A DNA stretch of 64,000 nucleotides from NCBI GenBank assembly GCA_003149635.1, contig QCWI01000009.1, positions 1 to 64,000 of the forward strand, in the 5' to 3' direction. Made by a program: the position numbers and the translations under genes. Position 1 is the first letter of the stretch, and each line of letters starts with the position of its first letter. The DNA is from Fluviicola sp. XM-24bin1 (GTDB taxonomy: Bacteria > Bacteroidota > Bacteroidia > Flavobacteriales_D > Crocinitomicaceae). The notes beneath the pieces are model-generated. The model was not told the origin of the DNA and did not search any database. It saw only the letters and a list, made by a program, of their open reading frames with translations. Shown here in pieces: positions 36,294 to 45,516 of the stretch.

Positions 36294-38234
36294 ATGAGAA
36301 AGTATATCTTACCTATTTTGACAGCCTTGGCTTTGCCGTTCGCGAGTGAAGCGCAGGTATGTAACGTGACTGTTGCTCCAGAAGATACAATCATTTGTCC
36401 TGGAGACTCTGTATTGGTTACTAGTATCGCGTCCATTACTTCAAGTGGACAGTCTTTTAACTTCGATTTCGGGGTACTTCCTCCGGGATGGTCAACTTCA
36501 GGAGGTTCGACGTTTAGTCAGCCTTGTGGACCAGGAATCAACAACACACCTTATTACTGGGCCTCAACGTCAGGTGGTGGTACACCTCAAATTAACTCAC
36601 CTGCGTTTGACGTAAGCTGTGGTGGATTTATCACATTCGACATGGTTTACGCAGTACAAGGTGGTGGAGCTCCATGTGAGGGGCCAGACCTTGCTCACGA
36701 GGGAGTTGAATTGCAGTACTCTACAAACGGAGGTCTTACTTGGATTCCGATTGTATATTACAGCCCAGGTGGATTTGAATTGCCACAGAACCCGGGAACT
36801 ACTGGATCTGTAGCAAGTGGACAAACGCCATATACGGTATGGAACTCATTCAGTGTTCCAATTCCAGCAGGTGCGCAAACGACTGGTACAGAATTCCAGT
36901 GGATTCAGTTGAACTCATCAGGTACATGTTGTGATAACTGGGGTGTAGATAACATCGTTATCGCCGCAGGGCCTTGTAACAGTGCTTGGGTAGATTGGGA
37001 CAACGATGCTCAGCAGGATTCAAACGATTTCTACTGGACACCAACTACAGATACATTCTTCGTAGCTGACGTTTACGATTCATTAGGAAACTACGCTTGT
37101 ACTTCTGATACCGTATTTATCAGCGTGTACCAAAACACAATGACGTACGATCTTCCGGATACAGTATTTGCTTTCTGTCCTGAAGCTCAGGTTCCAACTG
37201 GAATCTCTAACTTGACAAACGCACCTGGTCCGTTTACATACTCTTGGACTACAGGAAGTCAAACGGATAGCACGGTTCTTAATGCAGGGCCAGCAGAACA
37301 ATCGCAAACGACCTATTACGTAGACGTCACCGACGGCTGTGGATTCGTCGTCACCGACAGTGTCGTCCTTGATGTAAATCAGACCCTGTCAATTGATTCG
37401 TTCTTTGTTCAGAATGCTAATGCATGTAACCCAACAGGAGCCGCTTCGGCCTTCTACTCGGGTGACTCAACAACTCAGTTGAACGGACTGCAATGGTTCT
37501 TTGAAGGGCCAGGACAGCCAGGTTCAAACCAGGTAAATGCGAGTGTAATTACCAATGTACCCTCAGGATGGTATTATGTTACCTTGACTGACGCCGTGTG
37601 TACGGTAACTGATAGTGTGTTTATTGATGTGGATCAGCCACCGGTAGCACAATTCACACCTCCAACAGCGAGTGGATGTTCACCTGTGACCGTGAGCTTT
37701 GTGAATGCAAGTCAGAATACTGTGAATTACGTATGGGATTTTGGTGATAACTCCAATACTGTTACTACACAGGATGCAACTCACACATTCACGCAAACAT
37801 CAACAGTAATGCTAATTGCTTCTGATGCTTCTGGATGTTCTGATACGGCATATGCTCAGGTGGATGTAATTCCTTGTGGATGTACAGATCCAACAGCGAT
37901 CAACTACGATCCATTTGCGTCAAGTGATGACGGAAGTTGTATCTTCCCGAATCCGATTGTACACCCATCAAACGTATTTACTCCAAACGCTGACAACTTC
38001 AATGACTTGTTCTACTTGAACACTGAAAACGTTCAGGAAATGACATTGATCATTACAAACCGTTGGGGTAACCTAATGTTCGAAGCTACAGGTGACAACC
38101 CAGCTTGGGACGGAACAAACGTCGATGGTACGGAAGCGAAAGAAGGAGTTTACTTCTACAAGTACCGTGCAGTTGGAGTTATTCCAGATCAAGTTGTGGA
38201 AGGACACGGATTCGTTCATTTGGAGAGACCGTAA
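36294..38234 (+). CDS. Type IX secretion cargo: PKD domain and type B (CHU_C) sorting domain
   Basis: The 646-residue secreted protein has a signal peptide, an N-terminal part rich in Gly, Ser and Thr, and a PKD-like domain (about 447-525, with VNYVWDFGDNS). A GCTDPTAINYDPFASSDDGSC segment follows (about 528-549). The CHU_C domain (about 560-646: HPSNVFTPNADNFNDLF, ITNRWGNLMFEAT, GVYFYKYRA) is the type B signal for export by the T9SS and surface attachment. No catalytic domain is visible, so adhesion is possible. A terminator follows at 38254-38285. Confidence 0.9.
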   Translation: MRKYILPILTALALPFASEAQVCNVTVAPEDTIICPGDSVLVTSIASITSSGQSFNFDFGVLPPGWSTSGGSTFSQPCGPGINNTPYYWASTSGGGTPQINSPAFDVSCGGFITFDMVYAVQGGGAPCEGPDLAHEGVELQYSTNGGLTWIPIVYYSPGGFELPQNPGTTGSVASGQTPYTVWNSFSVPIPAGAQTTGTEFQWIQLNSSGTCCDNWGVDNIVIAAGPCNSAWVDWDNDAQQDSNDFYWTPTTDTFFVADVYDSLGNYACTSDTVFISVYQNTMTYDLPDTVFAFCPEAQVPTGISNLTNAPGPFTYSWTTGSQTDSTVLNAGPAEQSQTTYYVDVTDGCGFVVTDSVVLDVNQTLSIDSFFVQNANACNPTGAASAFYSGDSTTQLNGLQWFFEGPGQPGSNQVNASVITNVPSGWYYVTLTDAVCTVTDSVFIDVDQPPVAQFTPPTASGCSPVTVSFVNASQNTVNYVWDFGDNSNTVTTQDATHTFTQTSTVMLIASDASGCSDTAYAQVDVIPCGCTDPTAINYDPFASSDDGSCIFPNPIVHPSNVFTPNADNFNDLFYLNTENVQEMTLIITNRWGNLMFEATGDNPAWDGTNVDGTEAKEGVYFYKYRAVGVIPDQVVEGHGFVHLERP

Positions 38235-38253
38235 TTTCTACCTTTTAAAATAC

Positions 38254-38285
38254 AAAGCGCTTTCGGATACGGAAGCGCTTTTTTT
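38254..38285 (+). terminator. Rho-independent terminator after the T9SS cargo gene
   Basis: The arms AAAGCGCTTTC and GGAAGCGCTTT pair over 11 bases with one G-T wobble and a 6-base loop. The right arm runs into a T-tract (38279-38285). Confidence 0.85.
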
Positions 38286-38328
38286 GTTCTCAAAAGTGAT
38301 ATCAATATAAATAGTTGCGTAGAATTTA

Positions 38329-38479
38329 TTCACCACAGAGGCACAACAGGCTTTGCTAAATTTGGCTGAAATTATCAGAAAGAAGGTCACTAGATTATGA
38401 CTTTGTCATAATCCATTGTGTGCAAAATCCACTTTAGCAATAATATGCTTTTTGTGTCATTTGTGTCTTAGTGGTAAAA
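38329..38479. repeat. Nested inverted-repeat element of about 150 bases
   Basis: This gap (38235-38629, 395 bases) has no ORF of note. Three nested inverted pairs are visible: outer ACCACAGAGGCACAA (38332-38346) against TTGTGTCTTAGTGGT (38461-38475, 12 of 15 bases pair), middle TTGCTAAA (38353-38360) against TTTAGCAA (38433-38440), and inner GATTATGAC-TTT-GTCATAATC (38393-38413, perfect). Together they would fold into one long hairpin. It may be a decayed mobile element of the type common in Bacteroidota gaps, or an RNA. The rest of the gap holds the preceding terminator and the promoter of the next gene. Confidence 0.5.
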
Positions 38480-38616
38480 AACAAAACACAGGCTGCGCTT
38501 CTATTATTGCATCCATATCGTAAATTGTTTAATTGAGATAGAACACGTTTTAGTAAAGGATCGTTAAACTTCTCTCATTCGATCTGAAATCACTGTTACT
38601 AAGGACAAGGAACTGC

Positions 38617-38624
38617 TATATTTG
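38617..38624 (+). promoter_or_regulatory. -7 element (TATATTTG) before the polyprenyl synthase gene
   Basis: It is an exact TAnnTTTG match ending 5 bases before ATG 38630, so the transcript is probably leaderless. No clear -33 TTG is present. Confidence 0.42.
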
Positions 38625-38629
38625 TATTA

Positions 38630-39601
38630 ATGATGACCGTAAAGGAAATAATGGCGCCGGTGCAAAGCGAAATGAACGAATTCGAAGTTCGATTCCGCGA
38701 CAACATGAAATCCAACGCACCTCTGCTTGATAAAGTGACACATTACATTATCCGCCGAAAAGGAAAACAGATGCGCCCATTGTTTATCTTCCTTACTGCC
38801 AAAATGCTGGGCGAAGTCAACGACAAAACATACACTGCCGGAACTCTCGTGGAGCTCTTACACACTGCAACTCTTATTCATGATGATGTGGTAGATGACG
38901 CGAACGAGCGACGTGGATTCTTCAGCGTGAACGCACTTTGGAAGAATAAAATTGCAGTCCTAGTTGGAGATTACATGTTGTCCAAAGTATTGCTCCTCTC
39001 CATCGAACACAACAACACAGACCTCCTTGAAGTGATGGCGCGCGCCATTCGTGAGATGTCGGAAGGTGAATTGTTGCAGATTGAAAAAGCAAGAAAGCTG
39101 GACATTACCGAGGAAGTATATTTCGAAGTGATTCGCCAGAAAACGGCTTCATTGATTTCCACATGTTGTGAAGCAGGTGCATTGAGCGTAGATCGCAAAG
39201 ATGTGGCAGAAAAAATGCGTGAATTCGGTGAATTGATTGGGATTGCTTTCCAGTTGAAAGATGACATTTTTGATTACGGGGATCCCGGAGACATCGGGAA
39301 ACCAACTGGTTTGGATATCCGTGAACGAAAAATGACCTTGCCACTGATTTACGTATTAAATACGGCCTCAGTAGAAACGCGCAAAGAGTTGATCAACATC
39401 GTCAAGAACCACAACGAGAACCCGAAAAAGGTGAAACGCGCCGTTGATTTGGTCATTGAACACGGTGGCATCGAATACGCGCACAAGCGAATGCTCGAAT
39501 ACAAAGAAAAAGCATTAGCACTTTTGACCGACATTCCTGAATCTGAATCAAAAACAGCTATTTTAGGGTTGGTCGACTACACTACGAATCGAAAAAAGTA
39601 A
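38630..39601 (+). CDS. Polyprenyl diphosphate synthase (octaprenyl/heptaprenyl type, IspB-like)
   Basis: The 323-residue trans-prenyltransferase has the first Asp-rich motif in IHDDVVDDANERRG (about 84-97), the second in FQLKDDIFDYGDP, and the GKQMRPLF and GKPTGLDIRE signatures. It extends farnesyl diphosphate with isopentenyl units to give a quinone side chain, most likely for menaquinone in this group. The chain length cannot be fixed from sequence here. A second in-frame ATG follows directly. Genes to 44060 follow on the same strand with gaps of 4 bases or less. Confidence 0.92.
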   Translation: MMTVKEIMAPVQSEMNEFEVRFRDNMKSNAPLLDKVTHYIIRRKGKQMRPLFIFLTAKMLGEVNDKTYTAGTLVELLHTATLIHDDVVDDANERRGFFSVNALWKNKIAVLVGDYMLSKVLLLSIEHNNTDLLEVMARAIREMSEGELLQIEKARKLDITEEVYFEVIRQKTASLISTCCEAGALSVDRKDVAEKMREFGELIGIAFQLKDDIFDYGDPGDIGKPTGLDIRERKMTLPLIYVLNTASVETRKELINIVKNHNENPKKVKRAVDLVIEHGGIEYAHKRMLEYKEKALALLTDIPESESKTAILGLVDYTTNRKK

Positions 39602-39603
39602 CT

Positions 39604-40047
39604 ATGAAACTTGTTTGGATATTAATATTACCCCTTATGATTTGGGGCTGTTCTGACCCCGCTGAAAATGACGAGGCGAACTCAAGTTCTAAAAAAACAA
39701 CTTCTTCTGAAACCGAGAAAACTGTAAATCCTGAAGAATTAGTGGAAGTCATCGGATCAACGTACACTGAATATTACGATGCCGCCAAGACAAAAATTAA
39801 ATTCCAGGGCGAGCAAGATGAAAACAAGCAGCGTCATGGCAAATGGGTGTACTTCTCAGAAAGCGGAAAAGAGATGAACATCTCCCATTACAAGAATGGT
39901 ACATTGCACGGATTCATGCAAGTGAAACGTCCAAACGGAGCACTGTATTATCATGGCGATTTCAAAGACGGAGAAAGAGTCGGAGTTTGGAAATTTTACG
40001 ACGAGCAAGGTAAGTTCTCACACGAAACGGATTACGATAAGGAGTAA
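39604..40047 (+). CDS. Lipoprotein with MORN-type repeats
   Basis: The 147-residue protein has a lipobox (MIWGC, Cys16), a polar linker rich in Ser and Glu, then MORN_2-like repeats (HGKWVYFSESGKEM, LHGFMQVKRPNGALYYHGDF, RVGVWKFYDEQGK). These repeats make a beta-strand surface and are found in many Bacteroidota lipoproteins; the partner is unknown. It shares a base with the dnaG start (TAATG overlap). A longer MORN protein is encoded at 58294-59166. Confidence 0.8.
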   Translation: MKLVWILILPLMIWGCSDPAENDEANSSSKKTTSSETEKTVNPEELVEVIGSTYTEYYDAAKTKIKFQGEQDENKQRHGKWVYFSESGKEMNISHYKNGTLHGFMQVKRPNGALYYHGDFKDGERVGVWKFYDEQGKFSHETDYDKE

Positions 40048-42074
40048 TGGCGATGATTCCTTCACATATTGTGGATGATATCATGCAAACTTCCCGAATT
40101 GAGGAAGTTATTGGTGAATTCGTCAATTTGAAACGAGCTGGTTCCAACTTAAAGGGATTGAGCCCGTTTACCGATGAAAAAACACCATCTTTCGTTGTTT
40201 CGCCTGCCAAGCAGATCTTCAAATGCTTCTCTACTGGAAAAGGTGGAACTGTGGTTACTTTCCTTATGGAAAAGGAACACTTTTCCTATCCTGAAGCGCT
40301 GCGTTGGCTTGCAGATAAATACGGAATTCAAATTCCCGAGGACAAACCTTTAACGCCAGAGGAACAAGAAGCTATTTCGGAGCGGGAAAGTCTGCATATT
40401 ATCAATGAATTTGCTCAAAAGCACTTCGTTGAAACCATGCACAATACCGATGAAGGGAAAACAATCGGTCTCTCCTACTTCGTTGAGCGTGGCTTCCGTC
40501 CGGAAATCATTGAGAAATTTCAGCTAGGATTCTGTTCCAAGAAAAGTGACGCTTTTACCAAAGCCGCTTTGGACAAAGGATACAAACTGGAGTACCTCGA
40601 AAAAATTGGGCTGACAAAAACCAAAGAAGATCGCTCTTTTGACTTCTTCCGTGGACGTGTAATGTTTCCTATCCATAGTGTTTCTGGGCGTGTGCTTGGA
40701 TTCGGTGGACGAACGTTGAAGAACGACAAAAAAGTCGCGAAATACTTCAACTCACCGGAAAGTCTGATTTACAACAAGAGTCAGATTCTTTATGGTTTGT
40801 ACTTCGCGAAGAGCGACATTATCAAGTACGACAGTTGTTACCTCTGCGAAGGATACACGGACGTCATCAGCATGTATCAGGCCGGAATCCAAAATGTAGT
40901 TTCCTCTTCGGGTACGTCTCTTACACGAGAACAAATTCGCTTGATCAAGCGATATACGAATAACATTACCATTCTTTACGATGGTGATGCCGCTGGAATC
41001 AAAGCGTCCTTCCGAGGGATTGATTTGATCTTGGAAGAAGGATTGAATGTAAAAGTAGTCCTGTTCCCGGATGTAGAAGATCCCGATTCCTTCGCGAAAG
41101 CGCATAGCACTACTGAGATTGAAGAATACATCAAGGAACATCAGCAAGATTTCATATCCTTCAAAGCCGACATTTTGTTGGAAAGCGAAGGCGACGATCC
41201 TATCCGCCGAGCGCAATTGATCAAGGATATTGCACATAGCGTTTCCTTGATTCCTGATCAAATTACACGAAACGTATTCATTCCTGAAGTCGCCAAACGA
41301 TTCGAGATTAACGAGGATGTGATTTGGTCGGAAGTGGCTAAAGATCGCCAGGACAACCTCGAAAAATCGCAACAGGAATCACTTCGAAAGAAACGAAACG
41401 AAGCACGTCAGCAGCAACAGCAACAAGCGCAGGCACCGGAAGATGATCCGTACGCGCATGAACCGAATCCATTCGAAACAGAAGCTCCGCCAGAGGAAGC
41501 CATTGTTGAGAAAAAGGACGATCACTACGAGTTCGATCTCATGCGAATCTTGGTCAAATACGGCCCGTTAGCATTAACGATCGATCAGCTGAACGAGCAT
41601 GGCGAACCAGAAAAAGTAGAAACGAGTGTTGCCGAATTCATCTGTCATGAACTGCATGTCGATGAACTCACCTTCGATACACCGGTGTTCAATCGAATGC
41701 ACAAAGTCGTTGCCGATTCCCTGGCGGAGAATGTATTCCTCAAGCCGACAGTTTTCCTTCGTATGGAAGATCAAGATATTGTCAAATTTGTTACGCAAAT
41801 TGAGTTGGAAGACATTCAACTGAGTCCGAATTGGGAGGTGAAGCACAAAATTCTGACACCGTCAGAGAAGGATAAAATCAATGTCGCTGCTCCAAAATCG
41901 ACCTATACGTTCAAGCTTTCAAAAGTAATGAAGCGTATTGCGGAAATCCAAAAGGAGTTACCAGCTCCTGGACAGGAAGATGAGCATACTATGGATCTTC
42001 TTGCTGAGCAGGCCAATTTGGAGCGCGTAAAAATCTTTATCTCCAACCGATTGGATCGCGTAAATACTCACTGA
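40047..42074 (+). CDS. dnaG: DNA primase
   Basis: DnaG makes RNA primers at replication forks. The 675-residue protein has an N-terminal zinc-type domain, a TOPRIM domain (CEGYTDVISMYQAG, YDGDAAGIKA, about 272-345) and a C-terminal helicase-binding region after a Gln-rich linker. Of the four expected zinc ligands (CxxH...CxxC), S39, T42 and T63 replace three and only C60 remains. The rest of the domain (LSPFTDEKTPSF) is conserved, so the fold is kept without zinc. I recall the same substitution in other Bacteroidota primases. It overlaps the previous stop by one base. Confidence 0.94.
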   Translation: MAMIPSHIVDDIMQTSRIEEVIGEFVNLKRAGSNLKGLSPFTDEKTPSFVVSPAKQIFKCFSTGKGGTVVTFLMEKEHFSYPEALRWLADKYGIQIPEDKPLTPEEQEAISERESLHIINEFAQKHFVETMHNTDEGKTIGLSYFVERGFRPEIIEKFQLGFCSKKSDAFTKAALDKGYKLEYLEKIGLTKTKEDRSFDFFRGRVMFPIHSVSGRVLGFGGRTLKNDKKVAKYFNSPESLIYNKSQILYGLYFAKSDIIKYDSCYLCEGYTDVISMYQAGIQNVVSSSGTSLTREQIRLIKRYTNNITILYDGDAAGIKASFRGIDLILEEGLNVKVVLFPDVEDPDSFAKAHSTTEIEEYIKEHQQDFISFKADILLESEGDDPIRRAQLIKDIAHSVSLIPDQITRNVFIPEVAKRFEINEDVIWSEVAKDRQDNLEKSQQESLRKKRNEARQQQQQQAQAPEDDPYAHEPNPFETEAPPEEAIVEKKDDHYEFDLMRILVKYGPLALTIDQLNEHGEPEKVETSVAEFICHELHVDELTFDTPVFNRMHKVVADSLAENVFLKPTVFLRMEDQDIVKFVTQIELEDIQLSPNWEVKHKILTPSEKDKINVAAPKSTYTFKLSKVMKRIAEIQKELPAPGQEDEHTMDLLAEQANLERVKIFISNRLDRVNTH

Positions 42075-42076
42075 TT

Positions 42077-42859
42077 GTGCGAAGCATCCTTCGACATACA
42101 TCTTTTTTCTTCTTCATCTTTACCATGATTTTCGTATTCGATTCGTGTACCGTTCAAAGACGCGTGCACCGAAAAGGATGGTTCGTTCAATGGAATGTCA
42201 ATCAGAGCCAGAATCGGAGTGTGAGTCATAAAAAGAGCGCGAGTGTGAGGGAAAGCAAAAGTGAGAATGAGGCTGAAATTCTAGAAACTTCTACAAGCTC
42301 TATTCGGCAACTTCATTCTGACGAGCTGAAGTCTAATGACGACATCAAAGAAAAGATCGTTGACACCGAAGTGAGTCAAGAATCGGAAGCTACTTCTGAA
42401 AGCGACCAGCCGACAATCGTTAAAGGTGAGGAAGTGTATTCGCCAGATACCAAACGCCAAGAAGAATCGGAAAAAATGCCTTTCGAATTTAAACTGGACG
42501 CAATGTCTCCAACACGCGTTCCGATACTCGCATGGATACTTCTGGGTATCGGGATCCTTTTGGTCTCGGTGGCACTTGTTTTGGGGATAATTTATTTGGT
42601 TGTTTACGGCGCCTTGATTGGTGCTCCTTTATATCTGGGACTCATGCTGGTAGGTGGCATTATTTTCGTCATTTTGGCGACACAAACAGCAATGGCTTCC
42701 ATGAAACCTCAACCTTCCGCACCCGATCCGCGTTATCAAAGGGAAGAACCTAAAAGAGAAAAGAAGGAACGCGAACCTTTGAACAAGAGCGATAAAATCT
42801 TCCTCGCAGTTATCGGAGGATTGGCACTTATCATCGGCATCACGTTGTTCACGTTTTAA
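42077..42859 (+). CDS. Lipoprotein with C-terminal membrane helices, CTV-RRVHRKGWFVQW family (copy 1)
   Basis: The 260-residue protein starts at GTG 2 bases after the dnaG stop. An N-terminal signal ends in FDSC (about residue 24), which could be lipidated. The residues just after this Cys are TVQRRVHRKGWFVQW, nearly the same as in the next gene. A polar stretch rich in Ser, Glu and Lys follows to about residue 140, then hydrophobic helices (about 152-215) and a final helix (about 238-260). A lipidated N-terminus joined to polytopic helices is unusual. I recognise no function. Confidence 0.6.
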   Translation: MRSILRHTSFFFFIFTMIFVFDSCTVQRRVHRKGWFVQWNVNQSQNRSVSHKKSASVRESKSENEAEILETSTSSIRQLHSDELKSNDDIKEKIVDTEVSQESEATSESDQPTIVKGEEVYSPDTKRQEESEKMPFEFKLDAMSPTRVPILAWILLGIGILLVSVALVLGIIYLVVYGALIGAPLYLGLMLVGGIIFVILATQTAMASMKPQPSAPDPRYQREEPKREKKEREPLNKSDKIFLAVIGGLALIIGITLFTF

Positions 42860-42863
42860 GAAC

Positions 42864-44060
42864 ATGCACTATTCAAAAGGCCACGTACTACTCAAGAATT
42901 CCATCTTGTTTTTACTAGTGATGATCACTTTCGCATCTACAATGAATTCGTGTACAGTTCACAAGCGCGTCCATAGAAAGGGCTGGTTTGTGCAATGGCA
43001 TCATAATAAATCAAGTGGTGTAGCAACACAAGAAGATCACGATTCAGCAGTTGCTCAAAAGGACATTCAAAACGATGCGCCTCAACCTCTTGTAGCGAAC
43101 AAAAATCCCGAAACTTCAGACGGCAAAAGCATTCCAACCGATGAAGTTGTTGTTGAGACTAAAGCTCTAGAGCCCACCAATCCTTCCGAGCAGGTATCTG
43201 ATCCTATCGAAGAAGAACCAAAGGATGGAAAAGTGGAAACCGAAGAGAAAGTGTGGCACTCCACTCTACCCATAAGTATTGCGTTAGTAGGCGCTATTTC
43301 ATTTGCGGTAGTTCTTTCAATATTCGGTTTAATATTCATTCTTGTTCCAATCGCGCTAACAACACTCATTGGGTTAGGGACATTTATGGAAATAAGAGAG
43401 ATTAAATTCAAGCAGGAAGATAAGTCCCCAAAGAGACAAATCTGGATCATGACCGCCTTAATCGGGGTTATTTGGATTGCTTCTTTACCTGTAATTCTGG
43501 GAGCATCAAACATCGTTATACTTGGAATGACGGCACTGTTGTTTGTCGCATTCGTTGTGTTCTTGAACTGGCAGCATCGAAAGGGAAAATCGACCTCCGC
43601 CAAACGCGATTTCAGCCATAACTCTAATGATTCTAATGAATCGGCATCAGAACAAAAGGAAAGTACTATGGATCCTGTCGAAGTCGAACAGAACTCAACA
43701 ACTGATGAGTCGTCAAGTGACTATACGGGAATCTTGGTATTCGGAATAATGTGTCTGGTTCTAGCCGGTTTAGCATTTTTAATTGGATTGGTGTTTGCCT
43801 TTTTAGGTTCTCTCACCGTTGGCTTTTTCATCCCTGAAATTATACTTCTAGCCATTGCAGCGTTAGTCGTGCTTGGAGTGGTATTAATCGCTATCTATAT
43901 AGATAAAATAACATCGCAACGGAAGGTGAACTCAAAGAATGAAGAAGTAGTAGCATCAACCGAGGAGAAACCCAATCCAAACAAAAAGAAGACGGATCTC
44001 GTTATGGCTATCTACATGACCGTATTAATCGTTGGTATCGCTCTCCTAATTCTGCTCTAA
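42864..44060 (+). CDS. Lipoprotein with C-terminal membrane helices, CTV-KRVHRKGWFVQW family (copy 2)
   Basis: The 398-residue paralog of the upstream protein begins 4 bases after its stop. The signal ends in MNSC (about residue 30), then TVHKRVHRKGWFVQWHH. A polar linker follows to about residue 130, and then roughly eight hydrophobic segments (about 133-170, 190-230, 288-345 and 375-398) separated by polar loops. It appears to be an expanded copy with extra helices. It ends 7 bases before the convergent pdxJ stop. Function is unknown. Confidence 0.6.
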   Translation: MHYSKGHVLLKNSILFLLVMITFASTMNSCTVHKRVHRKGWFVQWHHNKSSGVATQEDHDSAVAQKDIQNDAPQPLVANKNPETSDGKSIPTDEVVVETKALEPTNPSEQVSDPIEEEPKDGKVETEEKVWHSTLPISIALVGAISFAVVLSIFGLIFILVPIALTTLIGLGTFMEIREIKFKQEDKSPKRQIWIMTALIGVIWIASLPVILGASNIVILGMTALLFVAFVVFLNWQHRKGKSTSAKRDFSHNSNDSNESASEQKESTMDPVEVEQNSTTDESSSDYTGILVFGIMCLVLAGLAFLIGLVFAFLGSLTVGFFIPEIILLAIAALVVLGVVLIAIYIDKITSQRKVNSKNEEVVASTEEKPNPNKKKTDLVMAIYMTVLIVGIALLILL

Positions 44061-44067
44061 ATCACTA

Positions 44068-44784
44068 TTACTTCAGTAAGCGCTTGTACATCTGAATTGT
44101 ATTCTCCAATCCAAAGTACAATGCATCTGCTACCAATGCATGTCCGATAGAAACCTCTAACAAATCTGGAATTTGCTCTTTGAAAAAGCGAAGATTATCA
44201 AGATTGAGATCATGCCCGGCGTTGAGTTCTAGTCCCAATTCAACCGCTCGATTGGCCGCTGTGACATAATCTTTTACCGCTGATGCGGGATCGTTTTTGT
44301 AGTTGTCAGCGAATGGCCCCGTGTACAACTCAATGCGATCTACCCCACTTTTCGCAGCGTATTCGATGTTCTGCAAATCCGTATCCACAAAAATGGAATA
44401 GCGTACGCCTTGCTCCTTAAATTGTTGCGCCAGATCGGTGAGTAAAGCCTCATTTGTTTTGGTATCCCAACCTGCATTTGACGTCAATACATGCGGTGGA
44501 TCTGGAACCAATGTCGCCTGAGCGGGTTTCGTATCCGCGATTAGCTTCATATAACGCTCATCCGGATATCCTTCAATATTGAACTCTGTGGTTACCGCTT
44601 TGGATAAATCGTACACATCTTGCGTTGTAATGTGTCGTTCATCAGGGCGTGGATGCACCGTAATTCCATCTGCCCCAAAGCGTTCGCAATCCAAGGCCAC
44701 CTGCACCACATTCGGCACATCGCCTCCACGGGCATTTCGTAGGGTCGCAATTTTGTTCACATTAACGCTCAACTTAGTTTCCAT
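44068..44784 (-). CDS. pdxJ: Pyridoxine 5'-phosphate synthase
   Basis: PdxJ condenses 1-deoxyxylulose-5-phosphate with aminoacetone phosphate to form pyridoxine phosphate. The start region [21 protein letters not shown] and HPRPDERHI (phosphate-binding loop), GYPDERY, and ELYTGPFA are family signatures. I chose ATG 44784 (239 residues); the open frame continues 25 codons upstream to 44859 with no family match. It has its own TACTTTTG -7 element 19 bases upstream and is divergent from the CBS gene. Confidence 0.95.
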   Translation of the reverse strand: METKLSVNVNKIATLRNARGGDVPNVVQVALDCERFGADGITVHPRPDERHITTQDVYDLSKAVTTEFNIEGYPDERYMKLIADTKPAQATLVPDPPHVLTSNAGWDTKTNEALLTDLAQQFKEQGVRYSIFVDTDLQNIEYAAKSGVDRIELYTGPFADNYKNDPASAVKDYVTAANRAVELGLELNAGHDLNLDNLRFFKEQIPDLLEVSIGHALVADALYFGLENTIQMYKRLLK

Positions 44785-44803
44785 AGGCCTATTTTTGTCC
44801 TTG

Positions 44804-44811
44804 CAAAAGTA
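44804..44811 (-). promoter_or_regulatory. -7 element (TACTTTTG) before pdxJ
   Basis: It is an exact TAnnTTTG match on the minus strand, 19 bases before the start codon. No -33 TTG is seen at normal spacing. Confidence 0.4.
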
Positions 44812-44849
44812 CGAACTAACTAAGGATTTATAGTACTTTAGCAATAACA

Positions 44850-45512
44850 ATGAGAGCAAAGGATTTAATCACTGAAGAAATTCCACCGTTGACACATTTG
44901 GATACGGCAGAACGCGCTATGAACTGGATGGACGAGTTCAAAGTGACCCATTTGGCTGTGATGAAAAATGGCAACTTCGTAGGGGTCGTTTCTGAAACAG
45001 ATATTTTGGACAAAATGGAAATGGATCAAACACTGGATGTGTTGTTCCAACATCTTCCGCGACCGTATGCCTTTGCTGGCGATCACATCTATCAGGTGCT
45101 GTCGAAAATCGCTGAATTTAAATTGAGCTTGATTCCTATTTTGGATGAAAAAGAGGAATACCTTGGATGCACGAGCGTACACCATCTGCTTACTTTGATT
45201 GCGAACACTGGAAGCATCAAGGAATCGGGAGGAATTCTGGTTTTGGAAGTCGCTCACAATGACTACTCCATGTCGCAAATCGCGCAGATTGTTGAGAGCA
45301 ACGATGCGAAGATTCTCAGTTCGTATATTATGTCATCTCCAGATTCTACGAATGTAGAAGTGACTTTGAAACTGAATAAGCTCGAATTGGATCGAATCAT
45401 TCGAACGTTTGAGCGTTACGACTACATCATTAAGGCATCTTACCAAAAAAGTGCATTTGAAGACGATTTCAAATTCCGCTACGATGCATTGATGAATTAC
45501 CTCAATCTCTGA
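44850..45512 (+). CDS. CBS-pair protein with C-terminal ACT-like region
   Basis: The 220-residue cytosolic protein has two CBS motifs over about 1-125 ([45 protein letters not shown]). A second half (about 128-210, [32 protein letters not shown]...) resembles an ACT domain. Such pairs usually bind adenine nucleotides and a small ligand. It lies 4 bases before nadK on the same strand, so a nucleotide-sensing role is reasonable but not shown. Confidence 0.8.
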   Translation: MRAKDLITEEIPPLTHLDTAERAMNWMDEFKVTHLAVMKNGNFVGVVSETDILDKMEMDQTLDVLFQHLPRPYAFAGDHIYQVLSKIAEFKLSLIPILDEKEEYLGCTSVHHLLTLIANTGSIKESGGILVLEVAHNDYSMSQIAQIVESNDAKILSSYIMSSPDSTNVEVTLKLNKLELDRIIRTFERYDYIIKASYQKSAFEDDFKFRYDALMNYLNL

Positions 45513-45516
45513 TGCC

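Noticed and set aside
40752-41372. Antisense open frame of 206 residues inside dnaG
   Set aside because: It lies wholly opposite a clear dnaG TOPRIM-coding region, has no family-like motif and follows the pattern of a shadow frame.
43082-43603. Antisense open frame of 173 residues over the second lipoprotein-polytopic gene
   Set aside because: It is a shadow of a coding strand with clear membrane-helix codon patterns; no independent signals.
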